Source: Selaginella moellendorffii (Eukaryota; Streptophyta; Lycopodiopsida; Selaginellales; Selaginellaceae). Taken from it: a stretch of DNA of 64,000 bases. The DNA lies in the NCBI RefSeq assembly GCF_000143415.4, contig NW_003314265.1:3270945-3334944 (forward strand). The letters are read 5' to 3'. The notes under the pieces are model-generated. The model searched no databases. It was not told the DNA's origin and was given only the letters and a program-made list of their open reading frames with translations. How positions within the stretch are numbered: position 1 is the stretch's first letter; every line of letters begins with the position of its first letter. Of the stretch, positions 42,213-54,290 are shown one piece after another. Made by a program: the position numbers and the translations under genes.

Positions 42213-44073
42213 AAGAGTGATTATTGGTTTAAAAGTAATGATTACTTGTAGATTTTATTGAGGACTTTTGATACTTCCTTTACTTGATAATGATTTAATG
42301 GTGATGGGCTTACTTTATCGAATGGTATTGCAGAGGCTTGTATTGTTAAACTTACATAATTTTTCCATGCTAGCATGTCGATTTTACCTTTATCAATATT
42401 ATTTGATTGTATTTAGTCCATAGCATTAGATTTCATTGAGTCTTGGATGTAGTGATTCACTCCTTGATGAAATGTTATCTTAAACTAAGTATAATTGAAA
42501 GATTGGTCTCGAATATTGACTAAGGTATCTTTGACTTGGGTTAATTTGGTTATTAAAGAGCTTTGAGTGGTGATTTGCTCTTACTTTCTTCTAACTTGTT
42601 TTGGTGTTGATAGTATTGAAGTGATATCTTAATGTTGATATTATTGGCATTGGGATTAGAGTGAGATGAGATGTCTCTCCATAGGACTGATATTGAGTTT
42701 TATAATCTTGAAGCAGATAATGTTAATGATTTTGTTGTAACTTTGTATTATTTAGCATTCATACATTTGTTAGTTAACAATTATGTTAGTGTTCAAATGA
42801 GTTAAATAGCAAGTTGAGTTAGTTTTGTTCTAGGCGAGATTGTTTAGTAGGAGTTAAGCTTTATGCTTTTTTTGGAAAAGTGATTTAGTTGTGGACTATA
42901 TTAGCTTTACGAGAGAAAGAGTTAATGGTTGATATTGGAGTTATTTATTCCTTATTAGATTTAAATTGAGAATATATTGATCATTAATGATTCTTTTTGT
43001 ATTTGTTATGAAATGAATTATATCTTGCTATAAAAGATGGATTTATAAAGGATTGTTTAGTGATCACTTGTTAACATACTTCATTAGATTTAGCTTTTAG
43101 ATTGATACAAACATGTTTTTCATTATGCTTTTATGTTATGAAATTTAGCTTATAGATGTGTTGAGGAGGATATTGGGTTGTACCATGATTTCTTCTTTAA
43201 CATTGAAGTTAGTTTATATGAAACTTATGATCATTGTTAAATGAGACTTGGGTATAGGCTTCTTCAAACTTTTGGTTCTTTGAGTTTTATACTTATTGTT
43301 AAAAGTTATTAGGAAAGGCATTTTAGCTCATTAGTTTTGATGTTGAAGGTGGTAATTTGTATTTAGTAATCATTGATGATAATTGATTGTCATCTAGGAT
43401 ATTTAATTATCCTTGTTAAAAAGTTTTGCTTGATTATTGTTGATATAAAATGATTTACCATTCTTCAGGATAGTAAATTCTTTCCTCAACAATGATTCTA
43501 CATGTCTTTATTGATAAGATGATTGATAATATTTCATTATTGTTAATTATTTTTATTGATGGCTTATAGCTTTTCATATTACCACATATTCTTTGTGGTT
43601 TTCTTTGAATTAGTCTCTTGGATTTGAGATATTAGTAGGATGTTGCTGATGTTTGCTTAAGCAACTTGAATTCTTTGGTGTTATTGACCAGGATCTATTC
43701 AAATTGGTTAGTGCAATAGTTGGCATAAACAATTGTTTGTTAATCTTGTTGCATTCATTTTGTTCTGTTAATTATTGCTAAATTTAGTTCTGATAGGTTG
43801 GATGTTATTTCCCTTAGGTGATAAATTCATGAACATTTTGTTTGCCAAGTCGATGATACTTTGTGTTTTTTAGTTATTTCTTATAAATTATTTAGCATAT
43901 TATTTATAGTCTTTAATAGTTAAATTTTATCATTAAGTGTCCTTAATAGTATATTTGTTATTGAATTTTGTTAGATAGTTAATCCTATGCCTTCAAACTA
44001 TAGTGATCTTGGTGGTGTTGTATACTTAATACTAGTTTATTAGATGATAACTTACTTGAAATACATTGTTTAA
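42213..44073 (+). mobile_element. Old LARD internal region, right part
   Basis: Collinear with the reverse complement of young internal sequence from about 38570 down to about 36690, with abundant transitions, so it belongs to the plus-orientation copy that starts at 30709. It ends about 600 bp before where its 3' LTR should start and abuts gypsy sequence. No coding capacity. Confidence 0.75.
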
Positions 44074-45208
44074 ACCAAATGGCATCACTTGTAGAAACCA
44101 AACGGTGTACAAAAAGTAGTGTCAAGAATATCTTCTTTGGGCATCGATACTTGCTAGTACCAAAAAACAAGATCTAACTTGGTGAATTAATGCCTTCTTC
44201 CAGACGATCGAAAAGATCAGTAGTGTGAGGAAGAGGGTACATATCTGAAATCATTACTTCATTTAACAGATGATAGTCAATGCAGAAATGAATACTCCCA
44301 TCAAGCTTCATCACAAAATAAGGTTCACATACCTAAGAACTTTGCAACTTTCAAATAACACCCTTTTCCATCATCTCCTTGATATTTACACTTAAAATTT
44401 AATCTCTTTATGACAAATATGAATCTTAATTGGATGAGCATCCCTAGTTAAAATTGGATAATGTGTTGCAATCTTGGTTCTAAATGACAGGTTAAATTCA
44501 AAGAGATCGGCATACTTTTTCATGAGCTAGTCAACCACTACAACCCAAAGATTGTTAGAGGGATCGAAAAAGGGAAGAAAGGAACAAGACAGAAGTATAT
44601 GACGAAGTAATGGGGAAACAAAAGTGATGGAAGCAAAAATAGAAGCAGAGGGATAAAGAGGTACAAAAGTGAGAGGAATAAAAAAAATATAAAGAAGTAT
44701 GAAATAAAGGGAAGAAGTCTCAAAATCATATCTAGTATGATTATCCTACAACCAATTTATACTAAGGATGAGGTCAAAAGTTTGACTCGGCACCACCTAT
44801 AATGATTGCAACTCAAGCTCGAGATTGCTCACATGCACAACTAGGTTTGCCTCATCCCATGCATATATGTGTGTACGGCCGTTGCCATAAAGAATGAAAA
44901 CTGGCTTTGCCATATAACATAAATATAAATGGTAACATGTGGTAGTAGACTGAGCAATAGAAGATAAACTTAAGCTTATATCAACCAAAATAAAGAGAAA
45001 AATATAAGATCTTTTGTTATAAAAACAAGTCTGGAAAGTAAATATTGGATGAATTAGTGCCAAGTGAACTCTTTAATGATACTCCTGAAAAAAATATAAA
45101 AGAGTTATTGACTTATTCGAGCAAGGTCCCTCCACTACTCGTGTAACTCTTTGTTTCCCAAAAGCATCTCAATGTCTAGACTTTCCACTGCAATAACACC
45201 AATATAAC
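44074..45208 (-). pseudogene. Decayed Ty3/gypsy protease-reverse transcriptase remnant
   Basis: Broken minus-strand frames give FDLILSINWL (end of the protease/linker region) near 44730. Near 44200-44320 they give MKLDGSIHFCIDYHLLNEV, MYPLPHTTDLFDRL and, past a stop, a decayed version of the block before the YxDD box. These are the ordered motifs of a Ty3/gypsy reverse transcriptase. Stops and frameshifts rule out function. The gag part lies beyond a TRIM insertion at 45209. Confidence 0.75.
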
Positions 45209-45803
45209 AGTAAGCTTTTGAGTTTTGGATTTCCCAAAAGGTCACCCAGCCCAGTACTATTCAAACTCAAGGATGCTTAACCTTAAATATCCCAAGACCC
45301 TTAACTGATTGGAAAAGGGGGTGCACTCTTATTCATGGGCCATTTCCCTTTATATTTGAACTTTATGAATTATCTCTCAAGTCGTTCTCTTTGGTTACTT
45401 ACAAACCACTACATTTCTTTGCAAATTCACGCCCTTGTGAATGGAAGTTGAGAGTCACAGCTCTTCTGAGAGCCCCGCACTCTTGACACTCTACCCCTCG
45501 TGTCGAGCCTAGCGGGAGCAAACTGGACTAACAAAATGTTAATTAACATATGGTGTGATTCCCCTAGCAAATCAATAGAGTTGGACCCAAGACCTCTTCA
45601 ATACCAAATGTAAGATCTTGAGTTTTAGACTTTCCGGGAAGTCACCCAGTTTAGTATTATTCAAACTCAAGAACGTTTAAACCCAAATATCCCAAGACTT
45701 TTAACCGATTGGAAAAGGGGGTGCACTCTTATTCATGGACCTTTTTCCTCTATATTTGAACTCCATAGATCATCTTTCAAATCGTTCTCTTTAGTTGTTT
45801 ACA
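45209..45803 (-). mobile_element. TRIM-like element (family 2), minus orientation
   Basis: Two LTRs of 195 bp (45209-45403 and 45609-45803) enclose about 200 bp of non-coding DNA. The primer-binding site on the minus strand (TGGTATTGAAG, ending near 45606) abuts the right LTR, so that is the 5' LTR. It interrupts the decayed gypsy element. I could not find a matching target-site duplication, perhaps because of mutation at the left end where the LTR's TG is lost. Confidence 0.75.
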
Positions 45804-46680
45804 AGAATGTTGTTGATGCTAAGGTCTCCACCTAAGAAATGAAGGTTGCCAATCAAGAAAATGCTAATAATGCTGATAAGTATGATCAACTTCACACACC
45901 CAGTAATAGATATCACGGCTATGATCACATCCTTGCCCTTGTCCTTGAATTCGGGCAGCAATAATATTAACCTCCATTAAAATAGGACCATCTCCTATAA
46001 AAAGTGGAAAAGGTGACATTTCATAACGTTATGTAAAGCAAAGAGCATCGTCAAGGGTGGTTGGAGCAAGTGCATGCACAAGTCCTAACAAAATTTTGAC
46101 AAAATGCTAGCCACAACATTTCTAACTTGCTCTGCTCCAGGCATATCAATAAACACTTCTTGTGTGTGTTCAAGGTGCAATAGTGGGTTTTACACTTAAA
46201 GTTTTTATTAGTATAGCCTATACTAGGTTCTTTCAACAAGCTTTTACAAGCTAATTTCTAATTTTATACTCTAGCAATAAGTATGCACTTTTTTTTGAAT
46301 GCTTATTTGTGTATGATTTCACCGATAAGGAAAAAAATGTATGAGCCTTCAATTGTATAGCATAAAAATAAAAAGATTGGCTCTAAGAAGACAAAAAACA
46401 AACCTAAATCCTCTTTAGAAAATTATATTGATCAAATAAGTATCATGACACAACTCTACTCCTAATCATCTATTGCTAGGCCCACTTTCCTGATGGAGAT
46501 GTTGCAACCTTTGCATAAGCTGCAAAATCTTTTATGTTGACTTCACTTTTATTCTATAGTAAGGTGGCAACAACTTTTATAGAAGAGATATTTTGGGGCA
46601 ATTTGAGTAGGATTTGATTAAGGAATAAAGCAATATATCATATTAATCTAGGTCACTTCTTTTTTAGACTATCATTATTT
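45804..46680 (-). pseudogene. Decayed gypsy gag remnant
   Basis: On the minus strand around 45960-46250 broken frames show a TLDDAL-type end of a Gag domain. It lies in the right order and orientation to be the 5' part of the pol remnant at 44074-45208. The rest is AT-rich and unreadable. Confidence 0.45.
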
Positions 46681-46681
46681 T

Positions 46682-47125
46682 TATAGTGCATGACAGTGAT
46701 TTATTATAGGATAACCACAAAGTGGACATATATGCCAAAAGAATGGAATGGGACCCAAGTTTTAAGGCCTTAAACCACTAAATGAAGGGATAAAGCTAAA
46801 CTTCCAAATATATAACTAAAGAATGAAGAAGTTAAAGCATGGAATAACTTTTGAGTGAATAGCCAAGAAACTAAAGAGGAAAAGAATAAGAGCATAGAGC
46901 AATTTCGAATAATTCTAGAACAATTAGCATTCCAATGCCAAAATTAATACACAAAATAAAGCCAAACAAAACTATTTCAACATATTAATATAAGGATATA
47001 AATATTCCATCAATTATATGGAGTTTAAATTTAGACCAAAGCCAAATATAGAATAAAAACAAACACACCTAATAATGAGCCAAATAATGTCTTAAATTAG
47101 TTCATCATGTCCAACTTACCCACTA
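46682..47125 (-). mobile_element. Strongly decayed LARD-family LTR fragment
   Basis: Collinear with the first 500 bp of the LTR at 34957 as read on the plus strand, with a deletion near its start and pervasive C-to-T and G-to-A changes (for example GCATATAGCC became GAATAGCC-like and TACCCACTATC is kept at the end). It is cut at 47126 by the Helitron. Confidence 0.7.
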
Positions 47126-47219
47126 TCTATACATATAAAGGGATAGTGGGGAGGCTCGCCGGCCGTTGGATCCCAGGCCCGGGCCAGGGTCGGTAGCCAT
47201 GGTTGCGCGAGAAATTTTT

Positions 47220-47327
47220 CTGATGTTTGCTCCCGGCCAATGGGAGGCGGCCAAGCCGCGTGGGGCGGGAGAAGAAGGCACAGCGACACGTGTGCCAGTG
47301 GTGTCCTGCCCCCGTGCCCATTCTTCT
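47220..47327 (+). repeat. 108-bp direct repeat, left copy
   Basis: Identical to 47932-48039 except for two positions. It precedes the UGT-like sequence, and its own translation (APGQWEAAKPRGAGEEG) is not UGT. Confidence 0.9.
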
Positions 47328-47931
47328 GAATGCCTCGACTGGCTCGACACGCAGGAGCCAGACTCAGTCCTCTATGTCGCATTCGGCAGCATAGCGAAGC
47401 TTTCGCAGGAGGAATTCGAGGAGCTCGCGCTCGGTTTGGAGGCGAGCAAGGTGCCGTTCTTGCTCACAGTCAGGCCGCCCCAGTTCGTGGACGAGGGCGA
47501 CACGACAGTCCTGGTGAAGAACAGTGACTTCTACAAGAACTTCGTCGAGCGGACCAAGGGACGAGGCCTGGTGGTTTCATGGGCGCCGCAGAGAGAAGTT
47601 CTGGCGCACAGGGCAGTGGCTGGATTTGTGAGCCACTGCAGATGGAACTCGGTCCTGGAGAGCGGCTCCAGCGGCGTGCCGATCATCTGCTGGCCTCGGA
47701 TATAGGCTCAACCGCAAGATCATGGCGGAGAGGTGCCGCATCGGGGTGGAAGTTTCGGACGGGAGGAGCTCCGATGCGTTTGTGAAGCGGGAGGAGATTG
47801 CTGAGGCCATTGCGAGGATCTTTAGCGACAAAGCTCGAAAGGCGAGAGCGAGGGAATTCAGGGACGCGGCGAAAAAGGCAGCGGCGTCGGGTGGTGGCTC
47901 TCGGAATAACCTGATGCTGTTCACAGACTTG

Positions 47932-48039
47932 CTGATGTTTGCTCCCGGCCAATGGGAGGAGGCCAAGCCGCGTGGGGCGGGAGAAGAAGGCACAGCGACA
48001 CGTGTGCCAGTGGTGTCCTGCCCCCGTGCCCGTTCTTCT
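47932..48039 (+). repeat. 108-bp direct repeat, right copy
   Basis: Begins right after the normal UGT C-terminal end (NLMLFTDL) and ends at TTCTTCT. It matches the left copy at 47220-47327 with two differences. Confidence 0.9.
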
Positions 48040-48640
48040 TAGCTCGCCCTGGATGCCCTGCCGCAATTGAGCTAACGCTTGCTTGCCGGATCAGTGGCAA
48101 TCGCAGCAATTGTGCTTCTTCCTGCAAAGGTCTGTGTTCACAGTCAGCCCGGCAGCCGCTAATTTGGCCCCCAACCCCAACAATCTAGATTTTTGTGTGC
48201 TGTGAAAATTTGAAATGTCTTCATTTGGGTTTGTGGATGCTATCCAGTGGCAGAGCTGAAGCCAGAGCCAGCCTTCACAGCCAGAACCATCAGAGAGTTT
48301 GCAGTCGCTGTCCTTTTGCGAGAGAGAACAAGCCCAAGGTGAGTTCTCTAACTTGCAAACCCCACCCACCTCTCACAGTTGCTCACCACGCCCTGGAAAA
48401 GGTGTGCCAGTCCTGTGTCTAGGTTTTATTGGTTGCTAGATTAGTCTCTTTTGTTTACAGATTAAGGTGTGTACAGATTGTGCTCTCATTGTATAGTCTT
48501 CGTTTTTATTTTTTTTAAATTTTTTTTCCAGTGTAAGAAGAAGGCGAGTTCTGGCTTTTACTTAGAATCTCTGAATATTTTAAGATAAGTGCTTTGACAC
48601 TAAATATGTTATTTCATCTCATTTATCATCCCTAGCAAAT
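48040..48640. other. Helitron leader between UGT fragment and Rep/helicase frame
   Basis: About 600 bp with a T-rich stretch near 48500 and no recognisable coding sequence. It could hold the promoter and 5' UTR of the transposase gene. Confidence 0.5.
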
Positions 48641-51600
48641 ATGCCTCGGCTTCGCGAAGTATTAAGAGGCATACGTCACCATTTGCCTCCAACTATTGAC
48701 ACTAGCACATATAATCATATTCACAACAACCTTGCATATGGTAATGAAGAAACTAATCTAGACCTTGAACATGCTATTGCAAAAATTACTTCAAATCTTG
48801 ACAATGCTAATACAAACATAGCATATGCTGATGAAGGTCATACAAATATAAACCTTGAAAATGCTAATGAAACTAATACAAATACATGTAATCATCACAG
48901 TTATACTATCTATAAATTAGCACATCAAAAGAATTATAATGACCATACAATACAACTGTTTAATATTGGAAATATGTCATCCGTATGTGTCTTTTGTGGT
49001 GCATTACATTTTGAAAATGAGTCAAGATCAATGTGCTGCCAGAATGGAAAGGTTTCCCTTCCCCAGCTTTCATCTTTACCTACTATATTGTGTATGCTTT
49101 TTAATGAAAATAGAAACTCCAATTTTAAAATTAACATAAGAAATTTCAACAGTGCTTTGGCTTTTGCATCAATGGGTGCTAATATTGATAGTTTAAGTGG
49201 TAAAGGCCCATATTGCTTTAGAATACATGGTCAAATTTATCACAAAATTGCTTCAGCATATCCTGCAGCTAACGTGCCACCATCATATGGACAACTTTAC
49301 ATGCTTGACGCTTCTGAGGCTACAAATATTAGAAAGCAAAACCCATTCAACACAAATTGTGATTCTAATTTATTATTACAATTAGATAACTTGCTAAGAA
49401 CAATAAACCCGTATGCACAAGCTTTTCAAATGATGTATAATCTTGAATCACAAGAACAACATCGCTCAATTTGCAATGGAACCCCAAAACGTGGTGTTTA
49501 CATGATTGTTAGAAGTGAAAGTACTAATCTACATCGTTATAATTTGCCACAGACTAATGATGTTGCTATTGTTTTCGCTATTGATGAGGGTGAGCCATCT
49601 CTTGATAGAGAAATATGCATACATCCATATAACTCACAGCCAATAAAAATCTCTATTCGTAATGAAAATTGTGATCCTATAGTTTATCCTTTACTTTTAC
49701 CATTTGGTGATAAAGGTTGGCATGAAAAAATCTATTACAATGAGTCACATGTAATGCTACTCCAGTACTATGCATATCGATTATCTCAACGAGATAGCAT
49801 TGGCAACTCTTTCCTTTATGATCAATTGCTACATGCTGGGAAACTCACTCAACAATTTATAGTTGATGCTTATGTAAAGGTTGAATCTAACAACCTTAAT
49901 TTCTTTCGCACTCATCAAAAACACTTAAAAGTGGATTACTACACAGGTCTTATGGACTATGTTAGCAACAGAGCTACTACTAATAATGTTGAACTTGGAA
50001 AAATTGTAATTTTGCCTTCTACATTTCCTGGTAGCCCACGAGCAATGCAACAACATTATCAAGATGCTATTGCTATTGTCACACATTTTGGAAAACCTGA
50101 CTTATTTATTACATTTACATGCAACCCAAAGTGGCCTGAAATTGTGCAAAATTTACAGCTGAATGAATCACCTGAGGATCGACCTGATTTTATTTCAAGA
50201 GTTTTCAACTTAAAGCTTAAAGAATTCCTACATGACATAAGTATTAAAGGAATTTTTGGGAAGTGCATCGCATATGTTTATGTTATTGAATTCCAGAAAA
50301 GAGGTTTGCCTCATTGTCATTTCTTAGCAATGTTATCAAGCGAAGATAAGATAAGAAATCGAGACTCAGTTGATGAATTTGTCACTGCACAGTTGCCACA
50401 CCCATTGTTAGAACCAGAATTGCATAACATAATTATATATCATATGATACATGGTCCATGTGGTAATTTAAATCCTAGAAGCCCTTGCATGGAAAATAAC
50501 AAATGCCCTAAGAATTATCCAAAAGAATTTAATGTTGAAACCATTTATTGTGTTGATGGTTATCCTGATTACTACCGTCCCAATAATGGGCGCACTTTCA
50601 TAAAAAATGGTTGTACTATTGACAACAGATGGGTTGTTCTTTATAATAAATACCTTTGTAAGAAATATCAAGCACACATCAATGTAGAGATCTGCGCTTC
50701 TATTAAAAGTATTAAATATTTATTTCAATATGTATACAAAGGTTATGACTGTGCAACATTAGAATTCCTAATTGCATTTGAAGAACGAGGGACTTTAAAT
50801 TGGGACGAAATCTCAAGTTTTGTCGATGCTCGATATATTTCTGCTTCTGAAGCCATGTGGCATATATTTAAGTTTCATATGCATGATAAATCACTAACTA
50901 TTATACGTCTTCCAGTTCATTTACCCAATTTTCAAAACGTTTATTTCAGACCAGGTCATGAACAAGAAGCACTAGAAAGAGCCACTCAAAATGGAACAAT
51001 GCTTACACAATGGTTCAATTTAAACATGCAAGATACTAATGCAAGGCAATATACATATGCTCAAATTCCATTACATTACACATATAACAAATCCTCTCAT
51101 AAATGGCAATTACGCCAGCGAAAAGCTAAACTCATACCAAGAATGTATTCCATATCTCCTTTTAATAGTGAGTTATAAGCAAAGGTGCTATATCATTTGA
51201 GGATATATGTACTATCGAAGGTGTTACTTTCTCCTCTTTTAAACAAGCAGCTATGGCAATGGGACTTTTAGCAGATGATTCACAATGGCAACACTGCATG
51301 CAAGAAGCTTCTACTTTTAAAATGCCATCCCAATTAAGACAGTTATTTGTTTTTATTTGTTTGTATTGTTCACCAAAAGATCCAAATCTATTATGGGATC
51401 AATTCAAAATTGATATGTTTGAGGATTATGCTAGAAATGACATAAACTATTTTGATATTGCTTTAGTCGATATTAATTCAAAATTCCAACTACACAATAA
51501 ATCTAATTGTGATTTTGGTTTACCACTCCCAACTCTTACTCCTATTATCAAACACATGCTTAATACAGAGATCCCTGACCCATCACAAGACCAAATAAAT

Positions 51601-52998
51601 GCAAACATAAATCAATTCAGTTATGAACAACGTTATATTTTTGAACTCATTATAAATGCCATTGATACTAACCAACATCAATGTTTCTTTATTGATGGAC
51701 CTGGTGGTATTGGAAAAAAATTTCTACTTAATACCATCATTACAGCATTACAATTAAAAAAAATAAAAGTAATCAGTATGGCATGGACTGGGATTGCAAA
51801 CATTTTGCTAAAATATGGTCAAACGGCACATATGACTTTTAAACTTCCTGTTCCGTTAAATGAAACTTCTGTCTCTGCTTTAACAATTAATAGTGATGCT
51901 GGAAAAACCATTAAACAAGCAAATGTTCTCATATGGGATGAAATTAGTATGGTTCATACACATGCTTTCTCTGTGGTTGATAAATGTTTAAAACATCTCA
52001 AATGTAATTCTAAACCATTTGGAGGCGTTATAGTGATTACAAGTGGTGACTTTCGTCAAACCCTTCCTATTGTTCCCCATGGCCATAGAACCTCTATTAT
52101 TTCAAGCTCAGTTAAAATGAATAGACTATGGTCATTCTTTACAACACTAACATTAACAAAGAACATGCATTCAAGTAATCTTTGTTTTTCTGAATGGCTT
52201 CTCAAACTTGGCAATGGTGATAGTAGTTTACAGTTGCCATGTCTCCCACCAGATATTATCAAAATACCACATGCATTATCTATCACTACATCTGTTGTAA
52301 ACTTTGTTTTCCCAAATACCGATGATATTATAAATACTTATACAGCTGCATCAAAGGTTATTCTCACCCCACTCAATGACGACACATTCAGAATAAATAA
52401 TGACATTGTTAAAAGACTATCAGGTGATCCATATGTTTATTTGAGCATTGACACAGTTGACTCAGATCACCTAGAAGAGTTCCCAATTGAATTCTTAAAT
52501 TCAATCACCCCATCGGGACTACCACCACACAAATTAATTCTAAAATAAAATGTGATTTTGATTCTTCTTAGGAACATATCTCCACAAATTGGTTTATGCA
52601 ATGGCACTCGCCTCATTCTCAAGCAAGCATCTCAAAACATTTTAGATTGTGAAATTATCACAGGACAATTCAAGGGATCACGAGTTTTTATTCCACGTAT
52701 TACCCTTACACCTTCTGATGTTGAAATCCCTTTCAAGATGTCTCGAAGACAATTCCCAATTCGTCTGGGTTATTGCTTAACTATTTCTAAAGCCCAAGGC
52801 CAAACTTTCGACCGTGTTGGCATTTACCTCCCCCAACCTATTTTCACACATGGTCAACTTTATGTTGCTCTGTCAAGGTGTAGATCACCTGAACAACTTC
52901 GTGTTCAAGTGCTTGCAACCCCCCTTCAAGGCAATCTTATACCACATAATCAACACTTTTACACTGTGAATACAGTTTATGCTGAAATTCTTAAGTAG
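48641..52998 (+). pseudogene. Helitron Rep/PIF1-helicase transposase, broken
   Basis: The first block (48641-51178, 845 residues) is a Helitron_like_N protein with the HUH nuclease motif GLPHCHF near 50310 and the tyrosine motif YLFQYVYKG near 50720. The second block (51253-52548) and third block (52552-52998) form a PIF1-type helicase: Walker A GPGGIGKK (51697-51720), Walker B IWDEISM, SGDFRQ, and near the end ISKAQGQTFDRV and YVALSRC. Breaks seen: a stop at 51176-51178 coupled to a frame change with a short conserved segment missing; a nonsense codon at 52546-52548 with the frame continuing; and Walker A ending GKK where GKT is normal. The protein would have cut and unwound Helitron DNA for rolling-circle transposition. 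Confidence 0.92.
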
Positions 52999-53459
52999 AC
53001 TGACAAAAACATGGCACAATTCTATATCCAACCATGAAGTTGTGAGTTTCAAATGCACACCACAACAAAGCTGGCATTGACAAGTGTGCCTTGGGTGCTG
53101 TCCCATTTTGGTTATGGCATGTGCTATTTAGTTGCTAATGGCAGAGGTACAGTTTTCATCCTATTGCTTTTTGAGTGCAGCTCTCATTGCAATATAATGG
53201 TTTCTCGCTCATCCCAGGAACCTCTCTAGCAGGCTGAGGAGCAAGTACCAACACTTGCACCAAAGATGGACTTGGAAGTATTCTTTGGGCTTTTTGTGTT
53301 CAAAATGGAGGAATGCAACTCAATAGTTATCTAATCTAGCTTATATAATGTTCATAACACATTTGGTTATGAGAATGTCTTTCAATTGTGGAGTTGATCA
53401 AACAGCAAACATAGCTAAGCTTAGAAAACCTCTTCAAATGGCATCAAATTTGCCAACCA

Positions 53460-53485
53460 CCCAGCATTTGCTGGGCAATTGCTAG
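53460..53485 (+). other. Helitron 3' terminal hairpin and CTAG end
   Basis: The palindrome CCCAGC-ATTT-GCTGGG at 53460-53475 is followed by CAATTG and CTAG, with a T as the next base. This is the arrangement that ends Helitrons. Confidence 0.65.
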
Positions 53486-54290
53486 TCCTTATATAATGTG
53501 CTTCTTAAAGTTTTAACACTAGCAAGAGAAGATCTCCATGCTTATATACTCACTTGATAGTGTTCATGATTGTGATGAGAAGTCTATTGCCATCATTTGC
53601 ATAGATTGTTAGTCCTAGGAGCTTGCCATTAGCAGTGATGATATTTTTCCAATCTCCTCACCATGGAGTGGGGAGCTTAGGAATTCTTCATGCCCACCAG
53701 GTTTTTTGACCAGATGGAGAAGCACAGCAACATCATGGCTAGCACTTTTACTGAGCTATTCAATGAGCTTTCAAAGCTCTTTATAAGGTCTTGAATGGGA
53801 AGGTCTCTGATAGATGACAATGGCTTCATAGACAGTAACTCAAAGCCACAATGTGTGTATCCTAACATAGTTTAGTTGTAGAGAAATGCTTGAGAGGATA
53901 CTGCTGCAACAAGGGAGTTCATAATTGCCAGATTCCACTACTGTGACACAATCACAGGAAGTTTTGGAACTTGGCCTTCATCACCAGTGTACCAACATCT
54001 ACGGATGGGAAGTCCCAATGTGGTCCTCGCAGCGGGCTTGGGTGTGGCAAGGGAATCGCTATTGACTTGGAAATTCTGGATAGATCAGTTCTTGTGCTCT
54101 TGCAAGGGGGATGGTCCTGTGGAGGTTTGGGCCTGGATTACAAGTGTAGCCCCAAAAAAGTCCAGCACAAGGAAACCAACTGATGAAGCAAGTTGATCCA
54201 GAACTTTTATTAGGTTTTTTTTTTGCAAAACTTCATTAAAAATTTATTTATAAAGGTATTATGCAATTTTAGAACTTTGTGAAATTGAAT
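53486..54290. other. Intergenic region after the Helitron
   Basis: About 800 bp with only short frames. A 12-bp match to LARD LTR sequence (AACACTAGCAAG at about 53517) is the only trace of the LTR the Helitron entered. It also includes the 3' flank of the minus-strand proline-rich gene. Confidence 0.4.

Larger units (their letters stand above)
47166..48039 (+). pseudogene. UDP-glycosyltransferase (GT1) C-terminal fragment, broken
   Basis: The frame from about 47329 encodes the C-terminal half of a plant UGT: ECLDWLDTQEPDSVLYVAFGS, then the PSPG sugar-donor box starting at WAPQREVLAHRAV (47580). The box has HCRW where HCGW is expected. It is then lost after ICWP: a stop at 47703-47705 and a frameshift remove the segment that should carry the donor-binding Glu/Asp-Gln pair. 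The sequence resumes in another frame at LNRKIMAERC and runs to the normal UGT end. The N-terminal acceptor half is absent. GC content is much higher than in the surrounding Helitron, as expected for a captured host gene. Confidence 0.9.
47126..53485 (+). mobile_element. Helitron with captured UGT fragment
   Basis: The left end is TCTATACATATAAAG directly after an A inside LTR sequence, matching the Helitron rule of insertion between A and T and the usual 5' TC start. The right end is CTAG at 53482-53485 followed by T, preceded by a hairpin CCCAGCATTTGCTGGG (53460-53475) and a 6-nt spacer, matching the usual 3' end. Between them lie a glycosyltransferase fragment and a Rep/helicase frame in the same orientation. 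The ends fit the known family rules but have not been tested against another copy, and host LTR sequence is not clearly resumed on the right. Confidence 0.7.

Noticed and set aside
53512-53530. AACACTAGCAAG as proof that the LARD LTR resumes after the Helitron
   Set aside because: A 12-bp match out of its expected position is too weak. It is mentioned only as a trace, not used to fix the Helitron right end.
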